Shown one piece after another: positions 24,702-38,194 of a stretch of DNA of 64,000 bases. Below the pieces are notes generated by a model. That model ran no database searches, had not been told where the DNA came from, and was given only the letters and a program-made list of their open reading frames with translations. Positions within the stretch are counted from its first letter, which is position 1, and the number at the start of each line of letters is the position of its first letter. This DNA comes from Novakomyces olei (Eukaryota > Ascomycota > Novakomycetes > Novakomycetales > Novakomycetaceae): contig JADEYG010000015.1 in assembly GCA_016906335.1 (NCBI GenBank), positions 434,001 through 498,000 of the forward strand, read 5' to 3'. The position numbers and the translations under genes were made by a program.

Positions 24702-25430
24702 ATGCCGAACATTTTCGCCAATTTATATCAGCAGCGCGCTGTATCAGCGGACGATGCGAAGCCATGTTTTGTGGTATTCACTGGCCTCTGTATGATATAG
24801 TTTACTAAGAATCTAAAGTGCTTTCGACCGTCAAGTGTAGTTTTGATTACACCAAACAAACGAGTAAAGTAGTGTTTATTTGCCTTGCTGCTAACAATTT
24901 GTAAAAGGACTGGTAAAATTGATTTGTATCGCAGCGCTTACAAAAGGTTTTACACGTGCGTATCGCACCTTCAAGACAAAGGATTTTGTACGCCAAAGGA
25001 GGATAAAAGGGACAATGGTTCTGATTCACGACAACTCGCAATTAACCAGGAAATAAACCAGCTTAAAGAGGAATGGGAGGAAAAGCAAAGAAAAAAAGAA
25101 GAGGAAAGGAAGAAGAAGGGAACAGAGAAGTCTGAGAAGAAGGACGAGGCTCTTAACGAAAGCAAAAGCGACAAAGGTGGCGATAATGATGAGGGAAACA
25201 ATAATCAGAGTACGGGTAAAGATTTAGGGAAGGCAAATTCACATACTACAAAGAAAGACAGTGGATCTAATTCGCCACCGTCGCCTCAATTTTACGTGCT
25301 TCAGAAAGATTTCTTTTCTATGCGTTTAAACAAAGCCCGAAATGTGCAAAAGCAGCAACAAGTCACGCAATTACTCAAGTCAAACGCGCTTCCGTCTGCG
25401 CCTTCTACGCCTCTACAAAAACCCTTATAA
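24702..25430 (+). CDS. VFA1: Vps4-associated protein 1 (DUF1742)
   Basis: Binds Vps4 and stimulates its ATPase activity in yeast. Proposed exons: 24702-24773, 24819-24863, 24908-24912 and 24947-25430; 201 aa in frame. The N-terminal zinc-finger-like module reads [37 protein letters not shown], with CxxC-like pairs (PCFVC and TC..H) matching the family. A highly charged Lys/Glu coiled coil follows (residues about 75-115). The C-terminal LNKARNVQKQQQVTQLLKSN and a Pro-rich tail sit where yeast Vfa1 carries its Vps4-MIT-binding motif. The third exon would be 5 nt. Without it, splicing 24869-24946 out still gives an open frame but replaces the conserved Asp-Trp before Phe-Tyr. Confidence 0.85.
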
Positions 25431-26078
25431 CAAAGATTCCGGATGAAGGTTAATGATCAGAGACTATCGATGGTTGCGATAATAATAAAATGCTTTACTC
25501 CATTGTGAATACGCTTTGCAACTATTGCCATTTATAATGATATCCATTACACTGAAACTTGTCCGTGAAAGACCGATTTAGCACATACATCGACTGTGGC
25601 TATGCTTACAAGACAGGTTCACGTACAAATCCGTCATTTCTACTTTATGAATCTTCATCTACTTATACCTTATACAGCTCATGAAGATTCCAGGTCGGAA
25701 GAGCCCATTATATTGAAATCCTAATCTAACTCACACGCCGATACGATGGAAAAAGGATTATTCCCAATCCCTGCACAGGTGGCAATATATAAATGTACCA
25801 ACAGATGAACATTAAATAAATGAAACTTGATAAAATCAAATGAAATCAAATGAAATTTAAATTTAAATTGAGGTAACAAAGAGAGAAGAAAAATTTAAAA
25901 AAAAGAAAAAGATAAATACAAGTGCATGAACAGTCAAATCACAAAATAAAAAATAAAACAAAACGTTTAGATTCGAAATTAATTAAAACTAAGAGGTTAA
26001 AAAAAAAACCGGCAGAATAAAATTTAGTATATAATTGTTTTACTTCAGAAAATTAAATTCTAAAATATAGGGCTTATG
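25431..26078. other. Convergent 3' regions VFA1/J-protein
   Basis: 648 bp, AT-rich; tandem AAATGAAATC-type repeats near 25835-25870; no gene supported. Confidence 0.5.
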
Positions 26079-27667
26079 CTATCCGCGATTCCTGTATCCC
26101 ATTCGTTTCAAGCGCTCACAGCTGGGCATTTCGATTTCCTGTGCCCGTTTTAAAGCCTCCCTGTCAATAGTTCCTAGCCAACCATAAGCAGAATTAATAC
26201 GGTTCTGACGTTGCTGGTATTCAATGTCACAGTGCTCTGACAGATCCTGAACATGACGTAATTCAACCTGGCGATCGAGCTGTCTCCGCTTTGAAGCCGA
26301 AAACTTGGCCGACTGTGCCGGGTTGACATAGTAAGGGACCTTGTAATTCTTTGACAAAACCTCTTCAGTGTAAGGCGGAGATACAGAAAATTTGAAGCTC
26401 GGTGCCGAATTAAACATGGCTGAACCGCCTTCATCTGATGAAAATAAGGAGGAAAGCATCGTAACTAGCAGCAATAGGAGCAAAGGTGCTAATTGAATAA
26501 GACCAGAGCTTCTATTATCTTCCCCGCCCTGTCGCCTCTGTGCTCCGCCTCGACCTCGAGCAGTTTGGCCGTTTCCAAAATGATTAACACGGATGCCTGG
26601 GCCACCAAAGCTCGCCATGAAAGGGCTTCCACCACCACGGCCAAATGAGGCAGAAGCGCTGCCTCCACCAAAGAACATATTAAACAAGTCCTCGGCTGAA
26701 AGCTCGTCTTGCATACCGAACCCGCCATTAAAGCCTGAAGCAGCAGAGCGATATGTTCCGCCTGCAAACGGATTAGAGCTGGCCATCCGCGAAGAGCTTG
26801 AGTCTGGATCTGCACCATGCTGATCAAATGCTGCCCTTTTATTCGGATCTGATAGAACTTGGAAGGCTTTTGATACCACTGGTATGTTAGAACGTATATC
26901 TTAGATTTAAAAAGTAGGGAGAAAAACTAGAAAAGTAATTCAGGAAATGATGAGCTTGATAATAAAGTAAATTTCTGTACCGTAAAACCAAACAAAACAA
27001 AAAGTAGTATTTTTCGATCATAGAAATGAATGTGGCAGTAGTAAAAAATCACCGCGCAAGCAAAGTAACAAAGAGGCACAACCAAAACGGAGACTAAAAC
27101 CCAAACCCAAACACATATCGTATGTGAAACCACTCACTTTTAAAAGCCTCATCAGCGCCTGGAGCACTATTCTTATCAGGATGTAATTGTAAAGCAAGCT
27201 TCCGATAAGACCGTTTGATTTCGCTGTCGTTTGCCTTTTCGTGAACCTCTAATATTTCATAATACTTTGTACGGCCCCGTTTCACAATCTTTTCCACTAA
27301 TAATTTTTGTTCCCTTGTAAACCCAGCACCATCAGACTTTTTTGGAGAAGAAGCAGGTGCCTCGCTTGCTGCTTTTCTTTGACGTAGCCCATCAAACTCT
27401 TCTCCTGTTGATTTGGTATCCCCATTTGCATGTGACCCTGGCTTTGCGCTGTCAATTGTTTCTAACAGATCCGTCGCTTCTTTACTGGGGAACAGAGCAA
27501 TTGATTTGTTGGCGAACCTCAGCGCCCCCTCAGTATCACCAGCAGCAAGTTTCCGTCTCGCGATTCCAAGCGCTCTAGCTGATTAATATCCATTTACATG
27601 TCAAACAGTGAGAATCAAAAAACAAATAAAAGACATACTTGATCGAGTCGTCCCTATTGCCCTCCAT
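26079..27667 (-). CDS. ER membrane J-domain protein (DNAJB12/B14-like)
   Basis: Hsp40 co-chaperone with the cytosol-facing J-domain of the DNAJB12 family, acting in ER-associated degradation. Three exons: 27667-27639, 27574-27138 and 26878-26079; 421 aa. The N-terminal helical block ([19 protein letters not shown]) is the TPR-like segment seen in the family. The J-domain (about 102-172) starts [19 protein letters not shown] and has the HPD tripeptide in LQLHPDKN. A Gly/Phe/Ser-rich linker follows ([16 protein letters not shown]). One membrane helix lies at about 285-304 ([16 protein letters not shown]), then a C-terminal DUF1977 domain (VPYYVNP...[10 protein letters not shown]...GWLGT). Exon 1 is 29 nt. 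S. cerevisiae Hlj1 is the functional counterpart. Confidence 0.92.
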
Positions 27668-28223
27668 CCTTCCTCTACTATGCCTTTCTCGTGCAGAATT
27701 TTAATGCCAAGACAATCGCAATTGACAAAGTTTGGGGCCAAAGTGCTGCAAGGCCAAACGCCGGTATCGACGGCGCCAAACTCGTGCAGTCCAATAAAAA
27801 TGTCCGAGTGGCCGTTAAACGCAGCAGTAAAATTCGTTTCAATTTTGCATACTGCACCACGTGTAACGTTGGAGTTATACCGTACTACTACTACTACAGA
27901 TGAATGATTGTAGACTAATGTATGGAAATGTGTGTCTACCGTATAGGAGTACAGTATTAGCCTTACATATTAGCGCTACAAATTAGCCATATAGTATTAG
28001 AAATACACATTATCTATCTATATACACTTTATCTATACACTTTACCTATACACATTATATATGATCCATACACTATCTATATATTATCTTACATACTATC
28101 TATATTATCTATACACATTACACAATATTCATATACAAAGCCGTTGACAAAGGCCGCCGGGCAGCCTGTACGCTGATCAAAGCACTGTAATGCGAGACTA
28201 AGCAGAAATCAGAGCGTTATTGT
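27668..28223. other. Intergenic with TATCTATACAC repeats
   Basis: 556 bp between the divergent J-protein and ATG15 genes. 28010-28125 is made of degenerate TATCTATACACATTA units. No gene seen. Confidence 0.5.
28010..28125. repeat. TATCTATACAC degenerate tandem repeat
   Basis: Roughly eight imperfect units of CTATACAC(A/T)TTATCTAT upstream of ATG15. Confidence 0.75.
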
Positions 28224-30093
<1,870 letters not shown>

Positions 30094-30661
30094 GCCGTGA
30101 TGGAGCGTTTTCCTGACTAAATTTTGGGTTCCTATTTATGCATTATTCATTATTCATTATTCATTATTTATTTACTGTTCACCGGGGGGTAATCATTATT
30201 TTTCTGGGTTATTTCGGCGTTAAAGTGCGTCTTTGGTTTATCGTTGTACACATGTTTTATTTGAGCGCATTGTATTCCGTATTTTGCCATTTACAATCGA
30301 AGGCATACTGTGTGTCCCGACTGGATTATATATTATTATATCCTCTTCTTTGGATTTGGGTAATGTTCTCCTCAAACAAATTTTCAGCCGCTGTTTAGAC
30401 ACAATGTAGGTAGGTAGGGTGAATGTTGTATTGGCTTAAAGGCTCCACGGGGCGTAATAAAGATTGTGTTTCCATGGAGTGTAAGTGTCCATGACAAGAC
30501 TTTATGGGACTAGATAGTAGAAGAATATGTTATTTTCAAATAAAGTATTATTTATTACTAATATACCGATAGCAATAACAACAACAATCGTCTTTGCAAG
30601 ACATTAGTATTAAACACACAAACAAAAAATCTACATCAGACACTTTTCGGTCCCAATTTGT
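30094..30661. other. Convergent 3' regions ATG15/NCL1
   Basis: 568 bp including a TTCATTA tandem at 30140-30172. No gene supported. Confidence 0.5.
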
Positions 30662-33572
30662 TTATTCCTCTTCCTGGGTCGGCTCAGTCTCTTTCTCGGC
30701 CTGCTTAGCCTTTGGAAGAGCCTGTGGTGGAGCTGGTTCATAAATTTCTCCAAATAGCCTCAGCATAAGAGCCTGTTTCTCCTTCTTCCCCAGCATAAGA
30801 TTACAGCTATTAGTTGATCGCCAGAGCGGCGCAATAATAATGTTGCCCGCCATCCTGGCACAATCATCCTGCTGCTGTTGCTGTGTAAGATCACAGCGCA
30901 GCACAGCACAGCCCAAGGGCATTTTCCTCAGTGTTTCCACGAACTCTGACTCTTCGCCATGATGATTGAAAGCACTAAATCGAGGGTATGAAAACTGCAT
31001 AAGAACACGAACGTCTTCGAGCCTGCCATTTACAATGCAATCCTTACTCAGATATGGGTAAATAAGGGTGACTCCCTCGTCTGTAATTCGGAACCGACAA
31101 AGGTTTGCCTGTGATGATTTCTCCATAGCATTTAAAGCAGATGCACTTAAATCTTGGCGGTAAAAGACACGAACTCCGCCGTGGACAAACTTGATATGGC
31201 CTTCATTGCACTGCAAAAGGTCACGCAACTCACTACTGACAAAATAGATTGCTCTAACCGGTTCGCCCATAACATTTCTCACTAAATAATGCGTCCTTGG
31301 GAAAGTGGAATCAATGCCGTACCGTTCCGTAATACGTACGAGTTCTTGATGATTTTCATCCAGAAACTTGAAGGGCTCGTCGCGAAATAAATTATTTTTT
31401 TCGACTGCAGAGTTTGGAGCGATTGCTATCGGGTCCGCTGCCAGTTCAGAAATCGTGTTATGCTTGGTCTCGGCGCCGTTAATTCGCTGCTTCTTGGCCG
31501 GCGGTTCTTCGTTTTGCAGAGTGGATTCATCGGGCCCAATTGTATCTCCGTGATCTTGAATTTCGGAAAAATTATGCGGCTCTTCCTGGCTTTTAACACG
31601 CGAATCCTCCTCAACATCACTGTCGTTATTTTGCACAATAGTCTCCGGCAAACGATCAGACGGAACTTGGTGTGGAACTTTTTCACGGAACTTGTCCGTC
31701 TGAATGTAGCTTGTTTTTTCAAACACTGCGACGAAAAAGCCACCTGTGTCCTGCGCCTGAGGCAGTACTCGAAACCTGTACCGTGTTAGATTTGTATCTT
31801 CATTCCGAATCAAACAAGTGTACAATTTATATAGTAAGAAAAAATGTAAAAGGCAGAGAGGAACAAAATTGACAATAGTTGATAGTAGTTGAGTATTTCA
31901 AGCGTTAAAATAGATAATTCTATTATCTACGATGCAAATCAAGAAAGCCACAATAAATGTTCAAGTCAAATATAGAGATAGGTAGGGCATACGCGTAATG
32001 CAAATTTAATCCGTCTGCCTTTTCAGCAGAAGGCGGCCACAGAGTTGGAGGAAAAACAGCCTTTTCGTCGTCTCCGAGCTCATTATGCGAATCCAATTCC
32101 TCACACGAATTGTTTATAACTTTCCAGGTTTTTCGACCTGGTTCGCGTTTCAGTCCGGGAACAAGATCGCCGACATCTACAAGCTTTACCGCTCCGCCAG
32201 TGGCATCAATTGCGGCGCTCAAAACTGCTTCGTCCTCGACTGGGTTAAGAGAGCATGTCGAGTACACGAGACGGCCACCGATATTCAGCATTTGCAGTCC
32301 GCGTAACAGGATCTTTAGTTGTATACTATATATTCGTATTAGTTTGAATTCGTTTCTCGACTGTGTTATTCCTTTACTTTACTGTACGCAATAATATTTT
32401 TTCTTTCTTTACTTTTTTTTCTCTTTTGTAGTTCCTTTTAAACTTTGCAAAACTAGACTTACTTATGAAGTGAATTTCCACTTTGCGGTTTCCATTTGTT
32501 CCAAAGTGCCAAATTTTTCCGAAAAGTGCCGTCTCCGGAACACGGTACATCGGCCAAGATACGATCAAACTTCATAAGCGTCCTTTTGCCATTCTTTAAT
32601 GTGTAAAAATTAGGCATTTTCGACGCATCATGATTGACAATGATAGAATTAGGAGAGTTGAGCCGTTTTACCTGGTGTACCAACAGATGAGCCCGTTTAT
32701 TATCAGCATCATTGGCAACGACTAAACCTGAAGGAGTCACTTCAGTTGGCCGTGGAGCCTGTTCATCCACATAGTCCATATGGGAAACTTCTGGTGCGGA
32801 ATGGATTGCCTCCACGAGCTGAGCCGTCTTTGATCCCGGAGCTGCACACATATCGAGAATGGTATGATGAGAGCGGACGTCCATAAAAAGCGGAGGCACC
32901 ATGGACACGAGTTCCTGTCGGGAGATGTTGCCTGCCTCGGTTTCGCTCACTAGGAACTGTTGTAGTTCACGAAAATGCGGTTCTTTACGAATAGCTTGTT
33001 TAGGTACATTGAGCTGGTAAGCAAGACCATTCGGGAACCACGAGATACACTCTGGCGGAGGGACAGTTTTGCCATTGAATGCAACGTCTTGCAACTGGGA
33101 AAGGTACTCTTTTTCCAAGTAGTTTCTCAGGTCTACTGCGTGTCTAACTGTTAGTAATAGAAAAGGCAAGCAATTGAGCTAAAGGACAACACAAGAAGTC
33201 AGCAGTTATGGTAGAACTGAAATAATTCATAACGTGAAAAAGAGTCTATAACAGACAAGACACTCACTTTTTGGATCCTGTAATCCTGAATGTCGCGGGG
33301 AGAGGTCGGCGCATAGTCGCCATAAACGATTCCCATTCGTCCTGTGGCACAATGCCTTGCAGCTTGTAGTATGTTTCAAATCGATCATTCCTTTATCGTC
33401 GTTAAAAAAAGTTTTGGTTCATGAACCTACTCTTTCACGATTGTTTCATAAGCATTGGTGCTGCCCGAGTTCGTTTGCTATTAGGCATTAGTCTTCTACC
33501 TCTAGATTTCAAACTCACAGGGCGGACAGTCTTCTCTTTACCGCCGCGACGGCCGCCGCGACCACGACCCAT
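30662..33572 (-). CDS. NCL1: tRNA (cytosine-5-)-methyltransferase Ncl1/Trm4 (NSUN2)
   Basis: Methylates cytosine C5 at several tRNA positions (34, 40, 48-50) in the nucleus, using S-adenosylmethionine. Six exons: 33572-33519, 33477-33431, 33390-33268, 33143-32463, 32325-31993 and 31775-30662; 783 aa. It starts MGRGRGGRRGGKE, a basic RG patch. The SAM-binding block is ILDMCAAPGSKTAQL. The two NSUN cysteines are in LADVPCSGDGT and in LVYSTCSLNP. The junction of exons 4 and 5 restores LHNIQLKILLRGLQ. The C-terminal half has FVAVFEK and YLVRNVMGEPVRAIYFVS, as in Trm4. The first three exons are tiny (54, 47, 123 nt). Confidence 0.95.
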
Positions 33573-34548
33573 AGAGTCAGGACGATAAACCTTTTTCGAT
33601 ACACTGCAATTTATTATATTATTCTTTATGATAATTTTTTTATTGTACCATTTTTTATTTTACTATTTTTACCTACTCGAAGATCGTAATTGTTTTTTTA
33701 TTATGTCTCATATCAATATGTGAGATGTAACTTGGATGTCCAAGACAAATTATTATGACAGTCGTATGTAACACGAAACATAGAGAGACACAATATTTGG
33801 GGCAATATATTACATTATGTATAACATTATGTATAACATACGATTAATTTATCAGCACCCCCACACAAGACATCGCCTCCAGAGCTGCGTGGCACGAGGT
33901 TGTGAGAGGAAACTTTCTCACACTCTGCTGAGCCATTTGCATACCTGCTTTAGCCAGCGCTTCTGCGCTCTATCGGAAACAATAATTTCATTAAATGCTA
34001 GTAGCTACGCGGAATAATCTTTGCAAGTTTTACTTGTATACTTGTCCAAATACCCCACCACATAAAGCATCATCTAACTCACACCTCGAACCATAAATAC
34101 TGTCGCTCGCTTATGAGACCCCACCGCGCCCCACAAGTAAGAAGTAGTGACACAAAACGAACCTTATCGGCGCCAATACTTTGAAAATCTTATACTCTCG
34201 TGCCTTGTTTTTGCCACTTATAGTTTCTCCCATAAAAGAGGCACAAGCAATACATCGACTATATATTTGTTAAATAGTGATGGCATTCACCCACACACAA
34301 TCATTTAGTCCAGCAGCCCACCAACGTTCGTTTTTCTGTTCATTCGCTGAAATTAAAGCAAAAAGAAGGCGCTTTAATCGCTTTTGAGTTTAACGCAAAC
34401 GATCTACCAATATCTATTCAAGCGTATTGAAGTTCCGCACGGAGATTGCCAGTCACGCCTTCGGTCTATTTTTTTTGTCTTGCCGATCATTTAGCGAAAA
34501 CCGTTGGACACAATATATCGAAAGGTGAAAAGGGCAAAGTCTCTGTAA
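33573..34548. other. Divergent promoter region NCL1/YVH1
   Basis: 976 bp. Contains (ATAACATTATGT) repeats near 33820-33840 and a CAGTCACG sequence at 34450-34457, one mismatch from a HomolD box, about 100 bp upstream of YVH1. No gene supported. Confidence 0.45.
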
Positions 34549-35960
34549 ATGTCTGGTCAAAGCGAACTCGAGGCCCCAACGCCGCCTGATATTCCTCGTA
34601 ATTACTCGGATTTAAACCTATTCTACTTTTATACCTGTCTACTGAATATCTTTTATTTCATATCGCATTATACGCTATCGAACTTTTTTGTTCAAGGCTT
34701 TGACTTTTCTTCGATTGAGGAGCACCGCGACTAACTATCTGTACAAAAGAAGATGGAAGCGTAAATTTAGTATCTTTGGCTGCTCGCAGTAAGATCGGAA
34801 CAAATCTTCATTCTATCGACTGCGTTTATCCCGGACTCTACGTTTCCGAGTATGTTGCCCTTAAAAAAATAGAGAAAAATGTGGATGGCCCGCTTGCTTT
34901 GATTTGTCTTGCGAGCCCTCCACTTTGGATATTATAGTGTATATGATCTTCAAACTAATCTACTGCTAGCATTTATGGCGCAGCTAATGAACCTGCATTG
35001 GAACGGATTGGAATTACAAACATCGTGAGTGTTGTAAACATCCCTACTCATATACCGGAAAAGTACGACGTACTCAATATCTCCGTTGAGGATAATGCCT
35101 TTCAAAACATTTTACAATTTTTGCCGCAGACAAACAAGTATATAGATGAATGCATCTCGAGCGGAGGAAAAGTACTGGTTCATTGGTAAGGCGTTGCGAC
35201 TGAATATGGCTAATTAGCTTCAGTTTTGCGGGGATGTCACGCTCCATTACTGTTGCCGCCGCCTATATTATGATGAAAGAGCAAAGGTCATCAGAGCCAG
35301 TCTTACGAGACATCAATCGTGTGCGGCGTGGTGTGCAACCCAATATTGGATTTATTAAGCAGCTCGAAATATACGAGCAATGCGACTACGAGCTGTCCTT
35401 GAATAAGGAACCTTACAGGCGTTGGCTTTTCCGAAAGTATGGGACTTTTGCAACACGTAAGTGAAAATTGGAGTATTCATCGAACGTATCTATATACACC
35501 GTTGATTACAATGGCATACATTTAACTAAAACCAAACTGTATGGCTAACTCTACAGTCAATGTAAAAGCCCCTAATGATGTTGCCTACTTGGAGGCGAAA
35601 CAGGCCGCTCGGGGCCAGAACGAATTGAGGTGCAAGAAATGCCGGTTTATTCTGGGACTTTCCTCACATATAATCCCGCATACGCCGAAAGGTACACCGG
35701 CTGGGACAGAAGTCCCGGCAGCCAGGGCACTTACAAATCCTTCGTACTCTTCAACTTGTCAACACTATTTTCTGGAACCCATCAGGTGGATGAAACCAGA
35801 GCTTGACAAGGGACTGCTGGAGGGCCGGTTTGATTGTCCTAAATGTGGCAGCAAGATTGGCAGCTATAAATGGCAAGGAATGCAATGCTCCTGTCTTGCT
35901 TGGATTGTGCCTGCGCTCAGTATTATGCGCAGTAAAGTGGACGAAGTACGGCGCCTTTGA
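34549..35960 (+). CDS. YVH1: Dual-specificity phosphatase Yvh1 with zinc-binding tail
   Basis: Pre-60S maturation factor that triggers Mrt4 release; the conserved phosphatase domain is dispensable for this in yeast. Five exons: 34549-34597, 34750-34849, 34970-35185, 35224-35456 and 35557-35960; 333 aa. The phosphatase domain covers about residues 25-195, with LYVSD, SVVNIP and the active-site loop HCFAGMSRS formed across the exon 3/4 junction. The zinc domain (about 215-333) has CKKCR, CQHYFLEPIRWM, CPKCGSKIG and CSC, the Yvh1 signature. Exon 4 has a possible stop after ATRK, but the GTAAGT donor at 35457 joins the zinc exon in frame, so the two halves are one gene. Confidence 0.93.
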
Positions 35961-36546
35961 TATAAATACCCGAAAATGCATTTTGGATGTAAATTTTTCT
36001 TTATTGAAAAAGAGTTTGGTAGAAATTTGTACAGTTTTGATCGGTTAATACACGTTGAGATATCTTTGCGCATGTTAAGATGATAATTACGACAATATTT
36101 AAATAATCAAGCTTCTCAGCCTAGTTCCGATGGCGGATATTCAGTACACAACTTTGATAGGCAAATAAATCCATGAGTGGTCTATTTTGATTGCCTTTGC
36201 TGTTATGTCTTCAGGTTATTGTCATAATTAATTTTAAAATACTGCAATGTGACGATTTGATCAAATCTAGCCGTTCTGGGACTACGAAACAAATCCTTTT
36301 TCGCCAATAAAATACTAAAGTCAGGAGCAGTGCCTTTACCCATTTGACTGTTGGGCAATATAATTTATTCTTCAATTACGCGGACGGGTACCCGTGTGCG
36401 TAATAATGACAAGTACGAAAAATTTATAGAAAAATGTAAACGATAACCCTGACAAACCCTAATAATTATTTTGCCGAATAAATAATGCGGGCAATGTTTA
36501 CAACAATCTAGCATTTCGCATCACATGCATTCGTAGACCGGCAAGC
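35961..36546. other. Intergenic YVH1/CHL4
   Basis: 586 bp with no coding signal. It includes AACCCTGACAAACCCTAATA at about 36446-36465, telomere-like boxes 80-100 bp upstream of CHL4. Confidence 0.45.
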
Positions 36547-38081
36547 ATGCCACCAAAGTACGTGGTGGACAACATATTGGCAGATGATTTGTTGGTCGCT
36601 TACCCGCGGCAATTGCTCTTTCGTTTGCTTAAAAGATTACCCAAAATTTCGCTGGCAAAATTGGCACTTGGCTGGTTGAATGATCCCTCATGCCCTCGAC
36701 ATCCTTTACGTGACGCTACTACGGACGAGGTTTACCAAGACCTCGAGAGCGAACAGGAAGCACGTGCAATATATGAGAAAAGCATCCTAGGAAAAACCGC
36801 TCGTTTACAGTGCCTCAATCGAGTGCTGGATGACTGGGTAAGTGGTACAGGCAAATTGTATGAATTGACTAACGTCAGTCTCGTGGACTGATCCTGCGGC
36901 AACTGGCCCAATGCGATCTTCAGTGTAAGTGCCGTAGATGGCTTGCCATTCTTTGCCATTCTTTTTGACTAGCTCTTTTATTGTTTAATTATTTTATTAT
37001 ATTTGATTATGTTTGATTATTTTATCGAATTAATTGGTTTGCCCGTATCGATCTTTAGCGCATAGTCTTTTGTCTATCACCGTTTGTCGCGTTTGTACGG
37101 CCTTCAGCTACTGCGTACCGTCTAATTATCTCTCATGTCCATAATCACTTGCTTTCTTGCCGCTTCTCGCATTCTTTACTAACTACAGGCTTGCTCGTCC
37201 ACCCAAACAGTGCTACTTGGTGCGCTAGTACAATGACAAGTCTTCCTTATTATGGTACCTAAATCGTTCCTTTTATTTATTTTGCTTTTATGCTTACCGC
37301 AGTGAGCGACGAGGCGCTGCTTAAAAAATTACGCAGAGAACTAGCCCCTCTTCTCCCAGTACATATCCATATTGCTCGGCATCCACAACAGCAGCAACTG
37401 CTTTTGCTACGATTCGAAGTTCATGAAGCCCCACCTATGTCCGGATCCCGCTCGATACCCCCTCCTAAACGGAAAGCCCTCTACTTTGCCATTGCTCTAT
37501 CGTCACCTTTTATATTTCACTGTGTTCAGCAATCTAATGTTCATGCTCTGTTGCTGCAAGCTGTGTCCCGTTCCTTTTCAGTTTCACCTCGATCAGCTCG
37601 TCTCTCTTCAACACAGATAACAGCACCTTCGTTGGCCTCTATTCTGGCTCGCTGTGGGCCCAAGAGGGGTACCAGTGCACTGGCCGCCTGGTCAATTTAT
37701 GCCCAGAATGAAGTTGAAGGATCTCCGCTAGATGCGGACCGAGTTCGACAACAATCAGATTTTGATGGATCTGAAGCCGAATTTCGGGCTCGCTGCACTG
37801 AGGCTCGAATGGGGCGGGAACAGCCTTATCAGCTATCTACACTGCACGTAAAATTGACAGAGCCTATGCTTATGGAGCCTCGATCAGAGACGCAACAGCC
37901 AATTGCCGCGGGTTCTGTTACAATGACTCTACGATTCGAAGGAAGCCATGTCTTGGACGCAGTTAAGGAGCTGGCAGAGGCTGGAATAGTTGATGCTGTG
38001 AAAATGCCGGCTTGGATGACGGGAGAAGTTCGTTCTAATTATTTCAGAGTTGAAAATGGCGTCGTAATGGACGAGGGTTGA
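36547..38081 (+). CDS. CHL4: Inner kinetochore protein Chl4 / Mis15 (CENP-N)
   Basis: Subunit of the CCAN/Ctf19 complex that binds CENP-A nucleosomes and Iml3. Four exons: 36547-36837, 36879-36924, 37189-37254 and 37303-38081; 393 aa with consistent phases. The N-terminal helical domain has LLKRLPKISLAKLALGWLND. The exon 2 product SRGLILRQLAQCDLQ and exon 3 LLVHPNSATW match the family's G...Q.AQ.D block. The C-terminus has the CENP-N hallmark TLRFEGSHVLDAVKELAEAG followed by VDAVKMPAWMTGE. Exon 2 is 46 nt and exon 3 66 nt. Convergent with MPP10, only 113 bp apart. Confidence 0.88.
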
Positions 38082-38194
38082 TCTCGTTGTGGATAATGTA
38101 TATAGTGTATTAATTTATTTAGCTGACGCTAGCTTACATTAGTTTACATTAATTTACATTTATGTTTATAGTTGTACAGCTCTTCATATAAAGC

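Noticed and set aside
35224-35464. YVH1 ending at the stop after ATRK as a phosphatase-only gene
   Set aside because: A GTAAGT donor lies just before the stop, and the next exon encodes the Yvh1 zinc domain in frame.
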